Counted from the stretch's first letter, positions 25,784-38,737 are shown. The stretch is DNA of 64,000 bases from Ceratodon purpureus (GCA_014871385.1 CM026423.1:8456803-8520802); one strand, 5' to 3'. Numbers and translations: made by a program. The notes: a model not told the origin generated them from the sequence alone.

Positions 25784-28700
25784 TTAAAGAATGTATTCAT
25801 AAATTGCTTTTGCAACTCCATCTTCATCATTTGTTCCTGTAACTGCCTTAGCAGCAGACTTGACAAGAGAATTTGCATTCCCCATGGCAACTCCCCACCC
25901 AACCAAAGTCAACATTTCAATGTCATTTTCACCATCGCCAATAGCCATAGCCTACATCCAATAAAGAAAACACCAAAAAGAACTATTAGGAATTTCATTT
26001 GCACAATCTTCATAATTTGTAGATTGAAGTCAATTTTGATTTTTTTCCGAAATAAGATCAAATATGCATTTGGAAATCACATGATAACTCAAATGAACCT
26101 TTAATTTTAAAATTGAATTTTTGTTGATATAATTTTGATTATAATGAAAACAATCATTTTTTGTATGTAATTAATTGTAAATAATTTAAATGAATAATTT
26201 TTTAAATATCAAAAATAACCTGATCAGGGGGTATCTCCAAATGGTCTAAGAGAATTTGAACGCCTGCGCCTTTGGATGCACCATGGGGCAACACTTCCAA
26301 CATATCAGGCAGAGATTGCACCACATTGGCTTTTCCTTGCAATGCCAAAGACCAATGAGGCCGTAAAAATGAAGTCACCCTTGCTGCACTATCATGAAAC
26401 AATACTTTCTGTAGACAAAACAATTCACAATTATAAATTAATAGGGATTAAGTTAAGAAATTCTACAAGTGTTAACCATAGACCATACACGCAATGTCAA
26501 TTGGATTCTAAAATGCTTTTTTTTTCTTTCTTTATATGTCATGTTTGAAACATTTCAATTTGTAAGGACATCAATCATGTCATTTACACCATCTAAAAAT
26601 AGTTCTTTATATAGGCAAACATGTGGGGCATAACTATTTTTTTTTCCAAAAGAACTCAAAAATGGAAAAAATAAATAAATAAAATTGATTGGAAATTTAT
26701 AATGTTTTGTAAAAAAGTGCGTGTGTAGTTGAACTCAGTTGTACAATATATTCTAGGACTATACATATAATAAGTATATCACAAGTTATATTTTTAATGT
26801 TTTATATACATTAAATATTGTATGCAAATCACCCACATGAGAAGAAAAATAAAATAAAAATGTATTATAAGCCAAATGCGGTATGTTATAACTCAAAATA
26901 TGTTTAATATTATTAAAGTATAATATTATGTCATTTCAACCATACCCAATGGTAAAAAAAATTAGGTGTGTCAAATAATTAACATACAATAAAAACAGTG
27001 ATTCAATATTCATTCTTTTATATTCATCGTCATATCTAAGAGTACCTGAACTTTGGATTTTTTTATTTCATCCATGCAACCAAGTACTTCTGCCTACAAA
27101 ATAAACATTATCAAATACAAATCAAATGTACGAAGAAGCCATTGCATGAAGAACATAGAAATACATTAGAAATTAAATGCTTTGAAGCTTCTTTACATCA
27201 TTTCCACAAAAGAAACATTGTCATCCATTTCATTTATTCAATGGTATATTTAAATATTTACAATAAAAAATAGAAGAAAGAAATTAAAAACATACTGCTG
27301 GTTCGTAAAAAACATCATGAAGTTCATCAATTAATGTATGTGGAAACAATGTTACACAACGATCTCCACAAAAACCCGTCAAAGGTGTTTGATGTTCTAC
27401 AGAAAATTTGAATGTCTGTAAAACCTCAATTCATAAATTTTACTTTAATCAAGACAATTGTTAGTATGATAATTAAAAATCTTTAAATCTTTAAAATAAG
27501 CACTTTCAAAATGTACTTTGAGATTGGATCGATGTTACCTCTTCAACAATTGATAAATCAAGCATACTACTACTTATGACTTTGCCTTCCTTCCCATAAA
27601 CTTGCAAACCCTACATCCATTCAAAAAAAAATTATCGTTTTTATTCACACACTTGTTGCATGTATAAATCTAATTCAACACATTAAAAATTTTACAAACA
27701 TTTTGAATGAAAAGAAAAAAGAAAAAAACATACACATTTTAAAAGTTCATAAAGTTACATATTAATTTAATCTTTTAAAATAAAATAAAAAATCTTCAAA
27801 TTTTGTAATTTATGTAATTTACGTATTTTAGTAAATAATTAGTGGGAGATGTGCCATTGAGCACATTGACCGCGACTTGATTTGACTCTGGACATATTTC
27901 AGCGCGGAACGGTCGAGTGAAACAAATCGAGATGTCTTGTATAATACTAGTGGGACCAGTGCCGTTGAGCACATTGACCGGAGTTTGGTTTGTCTCCTTG
28001 ACGGATTCCACCGCGGAACCGTACTGTGAAACAAAGCGTCCTACATTGTAATATAGATAAAGTGGTCATGGATTTAGTCTTCAATAAAATAAAATAAAAT
28101 GACTTTGTTAACCTGTATAAATATTCCGGGAGTAGATTCAGAGACCACCCCTCCTTGTCCAGCAAGTCCCATTGGGTCCAATGCTGCCATTGCAGCTGGC
28201 CTTGTCTGTACATATTCTACCCCATTTGAAATGTTTAAAATGCCATCCTCAAACATTGTAAAAGAAACCAATAAATAAAATAAAACTTGATGTTTAATCT
28301 TTTACCTTGCCTGTTGCAATGATGACCATAACTCCATTTTTCATGGCCGCTCTAAGAGCATCTGCTGTTTTACGAGTTAAGACGCTTTTGGTATTAAGAA
28401 TTGTTCCTACAAGTCGAAGAAACATATATTTTAAATAAGGATTGGACACAAGTATTTTTTTAAATGTTCAAGGAATGAAATTTATCTCTTAATTTTAATT
28501 GTATTCTTGAATATAATTTTACTGAAGAACCAATGTTCTTGTTGAAGGAAAAGAATAGAAATAAATATTGTAAATCATCAAAGCTTATTTTTTTTAAATT
28601 AAAAAAAAAAAAAAAATTACAAATTTCTATTCTATAATTGTCGTAAATCCAAATAAATGCTTTATTTATTATTAAATTATATAAAACTATACATGATGAA

Positions 28701-29019
28701 GTATTCCTCCGTTGAAATCATTAAATATTTAGCTCAATAGTCAAAATTTTATAAACTGTTGTAAAAATAAAATATCAAAAAACATGTTTTAAAAAAATCT
28801 CAATAAAATCATTTTTAGTTGTAAAAATTTCAACAATAGTACAATGGAAATTAATACAACCAAACATTTTACAAACTAAAATGCCATTTTGAGGAGTTTT
28901 TTGAGGATTTATGTACCATCCATGTCCAAAAACAAGATCTTGAATTTTGATTTTGAAATGACCTCGCTTTTACAAACATAATCTGCATCCCAACGCGATT
29001 TATCCTCATCGGCCAGCAT
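25784..29019 (-). CDS. Cof-type HAD-superfamily phosphatase, like the C-terminal half of plant YBEY, 8 exons
   Basis: Exons on the minus strand: 29019-28917, 28406-28306, 28205-28113, 27610-27539, 27415-27296, 27093-27046, 26408-26220, 25951-25784; all phases agree, about 297 residues. HAD motifs are present: FLDMDGT (nucleophile and acid aspartates near residues 32 and 34), IIATGK (motif II), the lysine in GASKGAG (motif III) and AMAIGDGENDIEML (motif IV), with a Cof-type cap between. These enzymes dephosphorylate sugar phosphates or flavin intermediates; the substrate here is unknown. In other plants the closest sequence I recognise is the HAD half of the chloroplast endoribonuclease YBEY, which is fused behind an RNase domain. 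No YbeY His-triad exon is visible here, and an ATG follows an acceptor-like TTGTAG, so the protein appears to stand alone. Third codon positions are AT-rich. Confidence 0.88.
27846..28065. repeat. Two tandem copies of a 108-bp GC-richer unit inside a HAD gene intron
   Basis: Copies start at about 27852 and 27960. Both contain TGAGCACATTGACCG near the start, then a GCGGAAC block, then GTGAAACAAA. They sit in the intron between 27610 and 28113 and are clearly GC-richer than the rest of that intron, so they probably came from elsewhere. Confidence 0.85.
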
Positions 29020-29026
29020 TGCGTAG

Positions 29027-30031
29027 CTACAATTATACCAATGAGTCCAATCATTCAACAAAATTCACTCACTTTGATAACTATCAACATTTTCTAATAC
29101 GTGTCGAATGTATTTCATTTGTAAATATTCATCAATTATGCAAATTGTCTTTTATTTCCTTCTAATTTGTGACAATTGTATTTTCAAGTTTGGATTTCAA
29201 TTAAATTTTTAGAATATCAAAACCCATGCATAACATATAGGTGAAGAATTGAGTTTTTATATGAAGAAATATTTTTAAGAGAGACTTGCATTTCAAAAAT
29301 AAACAAACCATTCACTTTAGACATGATTTATTTGACAAAATAAATAAATAAGAAAAAACACATGACAATAGTTGAATTTTATGAGGCTCACAATAGATGC
29401 TTTTAAAAAATCATTCTATTATAGTCACGTGAATTGTTATTTTAAAAATATCTAGATTTTATGAACTCTATGTTTTAGAAAAGATAACAAAAGGAACTGA
29501 TTTAAATCCTTAATTACATATTATTCCATGTTTATTATTTTTATTCTAAATCTTCATTGTAAAGTGTAATATAACGAAGTATATTGACCAGTAAAAAAAC
29601 AAGAACACCTCTTGCAATTTTTTTTTCATCAAAGATACTTCTCATATACAATCAAATACCTTATGATAGATTTTGAAACATCAAATTAGTGAATATGGAT
29701 TGAAAACAAAAATTTGACTAAATGATTATATGTTTTATTGTTGTAAAAGTTATGTAGCCAATCTAGAGATATTGAGAAGTTATCTAAAATGCATTTGATT
29801 GGTAGTGATTTTATGCTAATAAGTATTTTAGAGATTTCAAAATTTACTTCTAATGGATTACAAATGAACCTATGACAATTTCGGGCAAACGGTGCACATT
29901 TTAACAAAAAAGTTTAGTAAAAAACAACATTATTAATGATGAAAATTGATAATAAACATTTGAAATAATCATCGACATCTAATAGAATAAATTGAAAATA
30001 AACATAACCAGAAAATAATAAAGTTGTGGAG
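29027..30031. other. AT-rich gap between the HAD gene and the unrecognised gene
   Basis: No exon with coding character was found. It should contain the HAD gene's 5' leader intron or promoter and the upstream gene's 3' end. A missing exon connecting the two minus-strand genes cannot be excluded by eye. Confidence 0.45.
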
Positions 30032-33000
30032 TCATTGGAAATAGAACATGATTATAAGCAAAGGACTTTTACCTTGCGGTTTTGTTAGAGGTACACAATC
30101 AGGTATGAGATGTGTGCAATTGAAAGGGCCAATTGGTGGTTGTTCTTTTGATAAAGAAACACATCCTGAGTTAGCTCCCAAAGAAGACTTTCTTTTAGGA
30201 AGAACTATAGATTCACGAGGAGTCAATATTGGTTGTAAGCCAATAGGGGTTTTAACAACCTCTTCACTTAAGGTAGCATTTTTGGGTTTTTTAGGTTTTT
30301 TTCTTTGTTTTTTCGGTGAGACTGAACGAGAGGTTGGCATTGTAGGCATTGATACTCCTAGTCGTGCAGCAACAAGCTCACGAAATGCAGCTGTAGCTGC
30401 TAATGAAAGATTTTCACATGCAGCTAATTGTAACTGTAAGCTGATAGCTGCATTACAACTAGCACCTTTTCCAGGACAATTACAACCACGTTTTGCATGG
30501 CCAATCTTGTATTTATCATCAGAAGACTTAATTGGTAAAAATACACATTCTTCTCTAAGTGCAGCTATAGTTGCTTCGGCTGCAAGACATGCTCTTATGG
30601 CACGATTAGTAAGGTTTTCATCATCCACTTCATCTAATATTCCATCTTCTACATCATCTATTGGAGATTCTTTCTTATTTTTTTTGTTTTCTATCTTAGA
30701 TGTAGGATTGTCAACCATATTTTGGATTCTTCCCCCTAAAGTATATCCATTGGATTTTGCATCTTCTTGTGGATTCAAAACGATTTGTTGACCTTCTGCA
30801 ATAAAACTCGAATCTTGAGATGTTTTCTTTGGTGTTGAAGGTCGACCTAATATAAGTTTACCATCTTTATTTTTTTTCTTATTGATTCCTTTAGTATTGT
30901 CTCGCCAACCTCCAAAAGCAGAGCGTTCTAGAGCCACAACACTATTATCTCGAGTATCATTTTCATCCTCAGTATTGTCAGCAATGTTTTCATCTTGGTC
31001 TTGGGACATGCTAACAAATAGTCTACTTTTGAAGGTGGTCAGATCATATCTAAAAAAGACAATAAAAGCTTATTTGAATGTATTATGAACTTTTACTATA
31101 TCTTAAGAAAAAAATGACTTATCAAGTTTACAAGTGACAACTATTCAAATTGTCCAAACTAAATGCTTACTTACAATGATTCTATTTGAAGTGGTAAAAC
31201 AAATTTAAGACTTTTTTTCAAAGATTCTTTATTCAATGAATTGGTACCAAAAAAATCTGTAATAAACTTGGTTAATTAAGTAATTTCATTAATTTAAATT
31301 TTTTGTAAGCATTATAACTATTTAACTATTAGTACTTTGACTTTAATCCTTCTAAAAGAAATCTTTACATATTACATTTGTCTTTGAGATTCAACTTACC
31401 AATGTTTTTTGAAAAAAATAATTTTGTTGTTTTTCCTTTGATTGTATCATCAATAGGTTGTCACTATGGAATTTGGCATGATCAAGAGGCTTTTTTTCCC
31501 ATTTCAGGGTTTTCAAAATGTTACATATTTCTTCTTGAAACTTTTCTTTCATTTTCTTTTTTTCCAAAACTTGTAAGAATTTATGAACCTAAGCAAAATT
31601 ATAAAACTTTTATCTACTTTTGTGTAAATAGAGTCAAATATAAAATAAAGTTTTCTGTATATATATTACATTGAAAATAATGACCCATTCTAAATTTGCT
31701 TCTGTTTTGGCATTCTTCATAGATATGACAAAATATATCAAGAAAACCTAAATATCAAATAAATTGTTAAAAGAAGCAAAATGAATGGGTGCAAATATAA
31801 GATTTGGAGATGTGAAGGTCCAATCAAGTCTAATTTAATAAGTGTTAAAAAAAAACATTTTATTATGAAAAGATCACAACTTTGCATAATTTTCTTTTAA
31901 AAATAATCAATAATCAAGTAATTAGTATATATACTATATTAACACAAAAATGGGCTTATGGCAATAAAATAAAATAAACACTTATCAAACAAAGGCTTAG
32001 AGTTCTCTAGTCACAAAAAATTAAATACTAGTAGAACTAACTTTGTTTTACATTGATTATTTGTTTCTTAAACATATTCATTAGTGTATAATGTAGTAAA
32101 TGATTGTATTGTAATTAAATCTTTTATATCTTCAAGATATCCAATTGCAAGATTTGTAAGACAAGAGGTATTCAACCTTAGCTGTTCTACAATTGCATGC
32201 AAGATCAACTATTTGTTGATAATCCATATAAATCAACCATTTATGCAATCATAGCTACTTGTTTATAATTTATAAATAACCAAAAATTTATTAAAAATAA
32301 TTTGAATTTGAAAGTGTCAAAAACAACGAAGTGATATTTTGTAGATTTATGGGCATCAAGTATTTAAAATACTCTAGAATCTATTTTATCTTATTTTTGA
32401 CATAATGGGCTTTGTAATTTTGGAAGATTATGGCGCAAATAATTTGTTTTGAAGAATTCAAAACACAAGTTTATCTAATCTACATTAGAATGCAATACAT
32501 TATTATTTGTTAATACTAAAATTTGTTTAAATAAAAGAGGATATAATTTCATTGAATATATAATAATGATAATGTATAAAAAATATTCTAGAAAGATTAT
32601 AATGTATTTTGAAAAATGTACCATAATGCCAAAAAAAAATTGATTTGAATTCAAAATTCCATAAGAATGTTTAAGATGAATCTATTGGTATTAATATTCT
32701 ACAAAACCACTATCAATTATAAAAGCTTTGCAATTGCATAAAAATGATTTGTATCACCAACAATGATAAAACCTACTATAATTAAATTCATATCTCCAAA
32801 TATATAAGGTGCTATATACAACAATAATTCATAGAAGAATTCTCTCAATTCAATTCCAAACAAGACACATAGACATAATTATTTCTTAATTCTAAATTTC
32901 AAACTTAAAAAAAAAATTAAAAAAAATAAAAATAAAAATAAAACATTTGCAAAGAATAGTGTTGTATAATACTACTAAGAAAATTTTCATTTACCATAAA

Positions 33001-33456
33001 AAACGTATTCATCATAAAGTTGCCCTATAAGAGAACCAATAAATACTTATTTATTCGTTAATAAATAAAATTGTGGTAATCAATTGAAATGCATATTGAG
33101 ATGAACTATAGCGTTGAGATGTGAAGAAAAATCATCAAAATGTAGTAATTATCAAATATTACATACTTGTCGCCAACAACTTCTTCATCAGGTGATGAAC
33201 TTGACGAAGAAAATGCCTTGTTCCTCTTTTTTGTCCATTTCCTTATATTTTTGTAGTGGCAAACATCTTCAACCTTTAATAATGATGCAATTAAGGATGC
33301 ACTTTCATTTCTTTTTTCATGAGCTGTTTTTGCAAACTTCAAATGATATCTTTTTTGGAATTTATTAACAACATTGGATTCAAGGTTTTGGAAAAGACAT
33401 GTACAAAAACATGACATTGAATTCATCAAATGAAGAGGCTGAATGACAAGCGCCAT
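30032..33456 (-). CDS. Unrecognised multi-exon gene, lysine-rich product with a Cys-rich motif
   Basis: Several minus-strand segments read as protein and have good splice sites: about 33456-33174, 31588-31400, 31256-31175 and 31049-30032 (the last may stop earlier at a GTAAAAG donor near 30070). The joint between the last two is phase-consistent. I could not make the phases of the earlier joints agree, so an exon boundary or a short exon near 33.0 kb is missing. The first part is basic and ends in a serine run followed by acidic residues. The middle (VLEKKKMKEKFQEE) could form a coiled coil. The last exon has an acidic patch, KKKNKDGK-type basic patches, an alanine-rich helical part and the motif CNCPGKGASC. 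The basic patches suggest a nuclear protein. I do not recognise a family and assign no function. Codons are AT-rich. Confidence 0.6.
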
Positions 33457-34499
33457 AGTTTTTGTAAGCTCCAGCAAATCTGAAAAACATGAGGTGTGAA
33501 GGGATGCACAAAATGCACCAAAAGAAGAGAGAATAAAGGAAATCATTTTAAAATTGACATGATTTGGATTTTGTTACATTTCATTTCAATACTAGTTATG
33601 AATATGTAAATTCACATTGGCAACTACTTAAAATTTCATTAATGTATTTCATAAAGTATTTTTAAACTCAATTTAGGTCTATTTCTAGAATATTGTGTGT
33701 TTTCCATCGTATGAAAGGTTTCTGATAAACCATTTGAAAGATCCCTTCTATGTGTTTTTTTTTTATACAATTGCAACTACATACATTTTAATATCAGCTA
33801 ACGGGAAGGTTTTCATTTAACCCAACTATTATCTTTTCTACTCTGAAGTCACTTTGTAGATGTAGATGATAATTTTTCAATACTTGGATGATATTCATGT
33901 GATACATGGATGATTTTAAAATTTCAACCGATAAATATCCAAAGACATTCAAATTCTACTAATTGAATGTCAATTTCTGTAACTAGTTGCCAGTTCTCCC
34001 CATGCATTGTTTAATATGCATTCAAAGTTTATTCAATAAACAAAAGTTTGAATTTTAAATTTTAAACTACTATAATAAATAAATTAATACACAATTCAAG
34101 AGGTGGATTCAAATTAAAATATTCTTTTAAAACTCAATCATAACCTTTTTTTTAAAACAAAATGGAGCTCAAGATTTTTCAAAGTTTCAATTTTTCACAT
34201 CACTCACATGCATACGTAGAAATTCCCAAATAAAACTTCAATATTGTTATAAAGACTTTTCTTTGATTTTGTCGTCCCCTAATTTTTCCCATTAAAATTC
34301 TCATAATGAACTATTGTTTTAAAAAATACGATATGTATAATACATTTTTTATGAATGTGAAGGAGACTCCCAATCTAAGCTCATTATGATATTACAACTT
34401 CAAAGAAATGAGGAGAATGACCTCAAATCAAGATATATATATATACATAAATAAATATTTATATTGTGACGAGTATAGAAAAGGATCATAAATAAAAAT

Positions 34500-34915
34500 A
34501 TTTTAATTCTAATTTTTTTCACGACAAATGTGGAGGGAATCCGAAATCAACATATTTTAATTATATTATATTTTTTTGGTGATAAATGGAGAGAGGGAGC
34601 CCAAATTAATATATGTTATTATACTATTTTGTTATGACAATTTGACAAATGTAATAGGGGACCCAAGTCAAAATACATCATTCTACTCTTACTATTTTGT
34701 TATGACAAATGAGTTTGGTATTAGTGGCCCTTTGTCTGGTGGGCATTGGTTCATTAACCATGGGCATTGGTTCATTAACCATACGAACTATTCACGCCGG
34801 CCCTATTTTGGGTCCGGAGTTTTTATCTATCTATCTTATGACAAATGTAGAAGGGGACCCAAGTCAAAATATATCATTATACTATTTTGTTATGACAAAT
34901 GTAGAGGGGGGCCCA
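34500..34915 (+). repeat. Diverged tandem repeat with a TATGACAAATGTAG-type unit, interrupted by an insert
   Basis: Units contain GACAAATG, then AGGGGACCCAAGTCAAAATA, then a TATTATACTATTTTGT block, repeated about five times with divergence at a period of about 65-90 bases. The array is interrupted at about 34726-34834 by the repeat B segment, which carries an internal 21-bp duplication. Confidence 0.75.
34726..34834 (+). repeat. Repeat family B, copy 1, with hairpin
   Basis: Shares ordered blocks with 40127-40218: CCTTGTC-like, GTGGGCA, ACGAAC, TATTCACGCCGG, a hairpin, then TTTCTATCTATC. This copy has TGGGCATTGGTTCATTAACCA duplicated in tandem (34740-34781). The hairpin is at about 34797-34818. 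Confidence 0.7.
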
Positions 34916-34944
34916 AATCCCAAAAGCGCGCACAAGTAGCCGGT

Positions 34945-35107
34945 GGAACTTAGGGTTTAGCGGTCCGCTAACTCGCCATTCTCCGCATTCTTATCATACC
35001 CTTTCTCCCAACAAGAAAGACAGGGACGGACTCGCAAAGACAGAGAGAGAGAGGGGAGACTGCGACGGAGGTGGGAGGGGGGGAGCATCGTGCTGCGGAG
35101 CATCGCC
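34945..35107 (+). promoter_or_regulatory. Promoter and leader of gamma carbonic anhydrase with a telo-box-like motif
   Basis: TTAGGGTTTAG at about 34950 is a telo-box-like motif of the kind found upstream of many plant translation and mitochondrial genes. A GA-rich tract (about 35030-35060) precedes the ATG at 35108. Confidence 0.4.
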
Positions 35108-37421
35108 ATGGGGACGCTGGGCCGAGTGGTGTACTCGCTGGGCAAGGCCGCCCGCACCACCGGGCAGGCGCTCGATCGCATCGGCTCGCGCATGCAGCTC
35201 GGCTACACCTTCAAGGATGAGGGTAACCCATTCTCTCCCCAATTAGGGTTTCTCCTCTGCATCGAGGGGTGGATGTGAGTGTGGATGTGGATGTGGATGT
35301 GGGTGTGGGGGGTGGGCTCTAGCTATGTGGAGAATCTGGTGGGGTTTTGCAGTTTGGATCAATGTCGGGGGAGTTTTCTACTGTGGGGAGGGTTTTGTTT
35401 AGGTTTGGGAGGTGATCTGGTTGTTAGGGTTTGTGAACTGGAGGTTTGAGGGATCGAGGGCGAGTTCATGTGTGATGAGTGATGGAATGGGGTTATTTTG
35501 CAGCAGAAGAGGTTTTGTGAGGTCAGGTGTTTTAGATGGTAAATGGAACTTCATGTCGTCGCTCGATGTTATGTTTGGTTTTTGAGAATTGGGGTGACGG
35601 TTATGGGGAGTGTTCTAGTGTTGAGCTGGTGGTGCTTGGAATTTGGCTTTTGGTATGGCCTTCGAGGGGGGTTTGAGAGTAATGCTAGGAGAGATTGCTT
35701 TGGAGATTTTTGATGAATGGAGGTCGTTTGTTGGCTTCGAGAGGTCATTTGTGTGGTATTTACGAAGTTATTTCCATGTTTGGGAATGCAAGTGTATGGG
35801 TCATTCTTTTGTTTTTCTGTGAGAATGTGAGTTGATTTTGTAATTTAGGTGTTCCTGTTGTACGACACTGTTGTGACATTTTGTTGCAATTATTTGCAGT
35901 CTCCAAGCATCAAACTATTTTGAGTATCTTTGGCAAGTCGCCTGTCATTGGCGAGTCTACATTTGTAGCTCCCGGTGCTTCTGTTGTTGGTGAAGTGCAC
36001 ATTGGGGAGAAGTCCTCAATTTGGTACGGATGTGTCCTACGAGGTAAATTTATTTTCATTCTTTTTTCATTATCTATCTATTCTAGGGTTAAATCTTGTC
36101 ATGTTGTGAGCGCGTTTCTCTTACTGCTTTTGAGTGCCTTGCACTTTAGTGAATACAAGGAGATATCTGGTTTTAGCTTAGAATATTAGTACAGTTTATC
36201 TCTGCACGCTTGACTTAATGTTCTTGTGGATACATACGATGGCATTGCTCTTTGAATGAAAAGATCCTTTCATATGCTATTTGTGAGGGCAATGCAAGGC
36301 TCAGAAGGATCATTCTTTTGTTGGGCATCTGGCAGAGCTCAGGAGCGTAGTGATTTCACAGTTCATTCGTGGCTGCTTTCTGATGTAGCAATTAGTTTTA
36401 GAGCTCTACTGCGAGAAGGAGGGTAGATTGGATAGCTGGGTTCTCTTGCAAAATGGGGGAGAGGAACGAGCGTCTGGAGAATTTTCTTGCGTTTATCCCT
36501 TTCGCGTATTCATATGAAGGTTCTGCATTGCAGGTGATGTTCATTCGATCAAAGTTGGTTCAGAGACAAATATTCAAGACAACACTCTAGTACACGTTGC
36601 GAAAACCAACGTCAGCGGGAATGTTCAGCCTACCATAATCGGCAACAGAGTTACCATTGGTATGTTCATACACTTGAGTTACTTACATTTGCGTGCTTGT
36701 TTTGGTGGTTCCCGTTTTCTTTGTCTCTTTCCTTATGCAAAGTAATTCGCTTGAGTGCAATCTACGCACCTCTGATCTGCTATGTCCGAGAGTAATCGAT
36801 ATTCTGATTATGCATGTACTTTTGGGTTGGCTCGGTACAGGACACAATTCGGTGCTCCATGCGTGCACGGTAGAGGATGAGGCGTTTGTTGGCATGGGTT
36901 CCACTATTTTGGATGGAGCCGTTGTGGAGAAAGGCGCCATGGTGGCCGCTGGTTCTGTAGTGACACAGAAGACTCGCATCCCCACTGGACAGGTCATTCT
37001 GCTTATTCATTTGTGTAAATGGTGAATTTGAAAGATAGTATGACATTGGTGTTTTTTTGTAGCCGACAGAGTTTTGCTGCTGAGTTGATGATTTTTCTAA
37101 CGAGATTTTGGGTATTGCAATCTAGAAACTCAGACTCTTTGTATGTTACAGATTTGGGCTGGCAGCCCTGCAAAATTCTTGAGGGAGCTTACAGCCGAGG
37201 AGCAAGCATCCCTTACAGGCAATACAAGTATTTATATGGATTTGGCGGAGGTTCACGCTCACGAGAACTCGAAGACCTTTGGGGAGATTGAGGCTGACAA
37301 GGCTCTCAGAAGGAAGTGGGACGTACAGGATGATGACTACGATTCCCACCTCGGCATTATCCGCTCTAAGAGGCCAGAAATTGAATTTCCCAACAAAATG
37401 ATCTCCAAGGGTCCCCATTAA
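35108..37421 (+). CDS. GAMMACA: Mitochondrial gamma carbonic anhydrase, complex I subunit, 5 exons
   Basis: Plant gamma-CA proteins form a trimer on the matrix side of respiratory complex I. Exons 35108-35222, 35900-36043, 36534-36659, 36841-36992 and 37152-37421 join in phase to about 268 residues; Arabidopsis GAMMA CA1 has 275. The N-terminus MGTLGRVVYSLGKAARTTGQ matches the plant family. The left-handed beta-helix hexapeptides run from about residue 55 to 160. The three zinc-ligand histidines are kept: VHVAK (about residue 107), TIGHNSV (130) and VLHACTVED (135), so this looks like an active-type CA1/CA2 paralogue and not a CA-like one. The C-terminal helix carries AGSPAKFLRELT and ends KGPH. 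Exon 1 is very GC-rich and the first intron is about 680 bases. Confidence 0.96.
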
Positions 37422-37946
37422 TTAAATGTGTCTTCCATTTTTTTGTTTCTTTGAGTGGAAGTTCTTTGGTCGTTAATAAAACTTGGGCCTCAATGTGTAC
37501 TTCCTTATCTTTGGTGTTGGTCTTTGAATGCTTTTTTATTTACTTTGATATTCTTAGGTTGTTTTCGACTCTGACTAAGCTCCTAGTGATGAGGATTTAT
37601 CGCGATTGCAATCACGTCCTTTTCCAACCTGGCTTGTCGATTTTGTCTGAATGTGCCAACCGATATAGTCTTTCTGCTAAGCAAATGATTGAGGTGAGGG
37701 TAGTGCTGTACAGCATAGTGGGTTCAAGGGATCGAATTACTTGGTTGTTAAAGTTTTCTATAAAAATTATGAAATTAGAATCTTTGAATGGAATCAGGTG
37801 TGTTGTAGTTCTTAAACCGGTAGTACCCCTGCAGTCCGGAGGTTACCTCCCGCTTTCTAATTTGTTGAGAGCTCCGAGAGAGGTGGAGAGGCTTCACAGG
37901 ATTAGGGTTCAAATGGTGAAGGTTCAAATGGTGAAGAGCCTGTCCC

Positions 37947-38008
37947 CGCTTTATATACCCGGAAACCCGGTTTAAGCCCGCTTTATATACCCGGAAACCC
38001 GGTTTAAG
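37947..38008 (+). repeat. Tandem duplication of about 32 bp
   Basis: Two adjacent near-perfect copies containing CCCGCTTTATATACCCGG and CCCGGTTTAAG. Just before them GTTCAAATGGTGAAG is also duplicated. Replication slippage is the simplest explanation. Confidence 0.9.
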
Positions 38009-38737
38009 CTGTGAGACATGTAGATGCTAAGTTCTGATTTTGACGTATTTGCATTTGAAATCTAAATGACCATTTTCTCTATCCAATTCAAGCATATCAA
38101 ACATATTTTAGAGGTACTTTTGACGATTAAGAAAACAGAACCTGAATGAACAGAATCTTGTTTAGAAGCATTTACTGAAAGGAATACGAATTTTGAAGTC
38201 AGAGGAATAAATATTTTGAATTTGAAGGTTTAAAGGTCTGAATTGCTCAAATTTCCAACTAAATTGTCTTCTTTTTTATGTTCAACTAATAAATGTCGAA
38301 TATGTCCATGTTTCAAAGTTTCAATTCTTGAACTGTGAAGTCTTTAAATGTGATGTTTTCTCAGCTTTTTTGAAAAGAAGAGTTGAACTCAAATTTACTT
38401 TGGCAAAGAAAGAAAGATATTTAGAAGTAAAATAAAAGCTTACTATTTCATATATCACCGTACTTGCAGGGCAGCTTCAGTAAAAAGTAATTCAAAGAAA
38501 TGATGCTGGATTTTAATGAAATAATGCCGGGGAGTTTGCCAGAATATCAATGATTAGAAGTTATATTCCAAATTGTGCAAAACAAGGTTATCAATGGTAT
38601 GATGTTATGTAATAAGGTAGAAATATGAACCAATATATTGAGGCTCTCAAACCTCCCCTTTATGACATTGCCAATTCCAAGGATACACAAATAATCTTGA
38701 AAATTAACCCCTGTTGAATTAACTTTTTGCGGTTAGG

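Larger units (their letters stand above)
33457..35107. other. Intergenic between divergent genes; AT-rich then GC-rich
   Basis: Upstream of both the unrecognised gene (minus) and gamma carbonic anhydrase (plus). The left part is plain AT-rich DNA. From about 34.35 to 34.92 kb it is made of repeats (entered separately). The last 150 bases form the GC-rich leader of the carbonic anhydrase gene. Confidence 0.5.

Noticed and set aside
25784..31049. Possible fusion of the unrecognised gene with the HAD phosphatase
   Set aside because: The donor near 30070 is in phase 1, but the first HAD exon, if read through its acceptor, needs phase 2. No linking exon was found in 29.03-30.03 kb.
37451..37975. 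174-codon ORF after gamma-CA
   Set aside because: It starts in the gamma-CA 3' untranslated region, has no recognisable domain, and runs into a tandem duplication.
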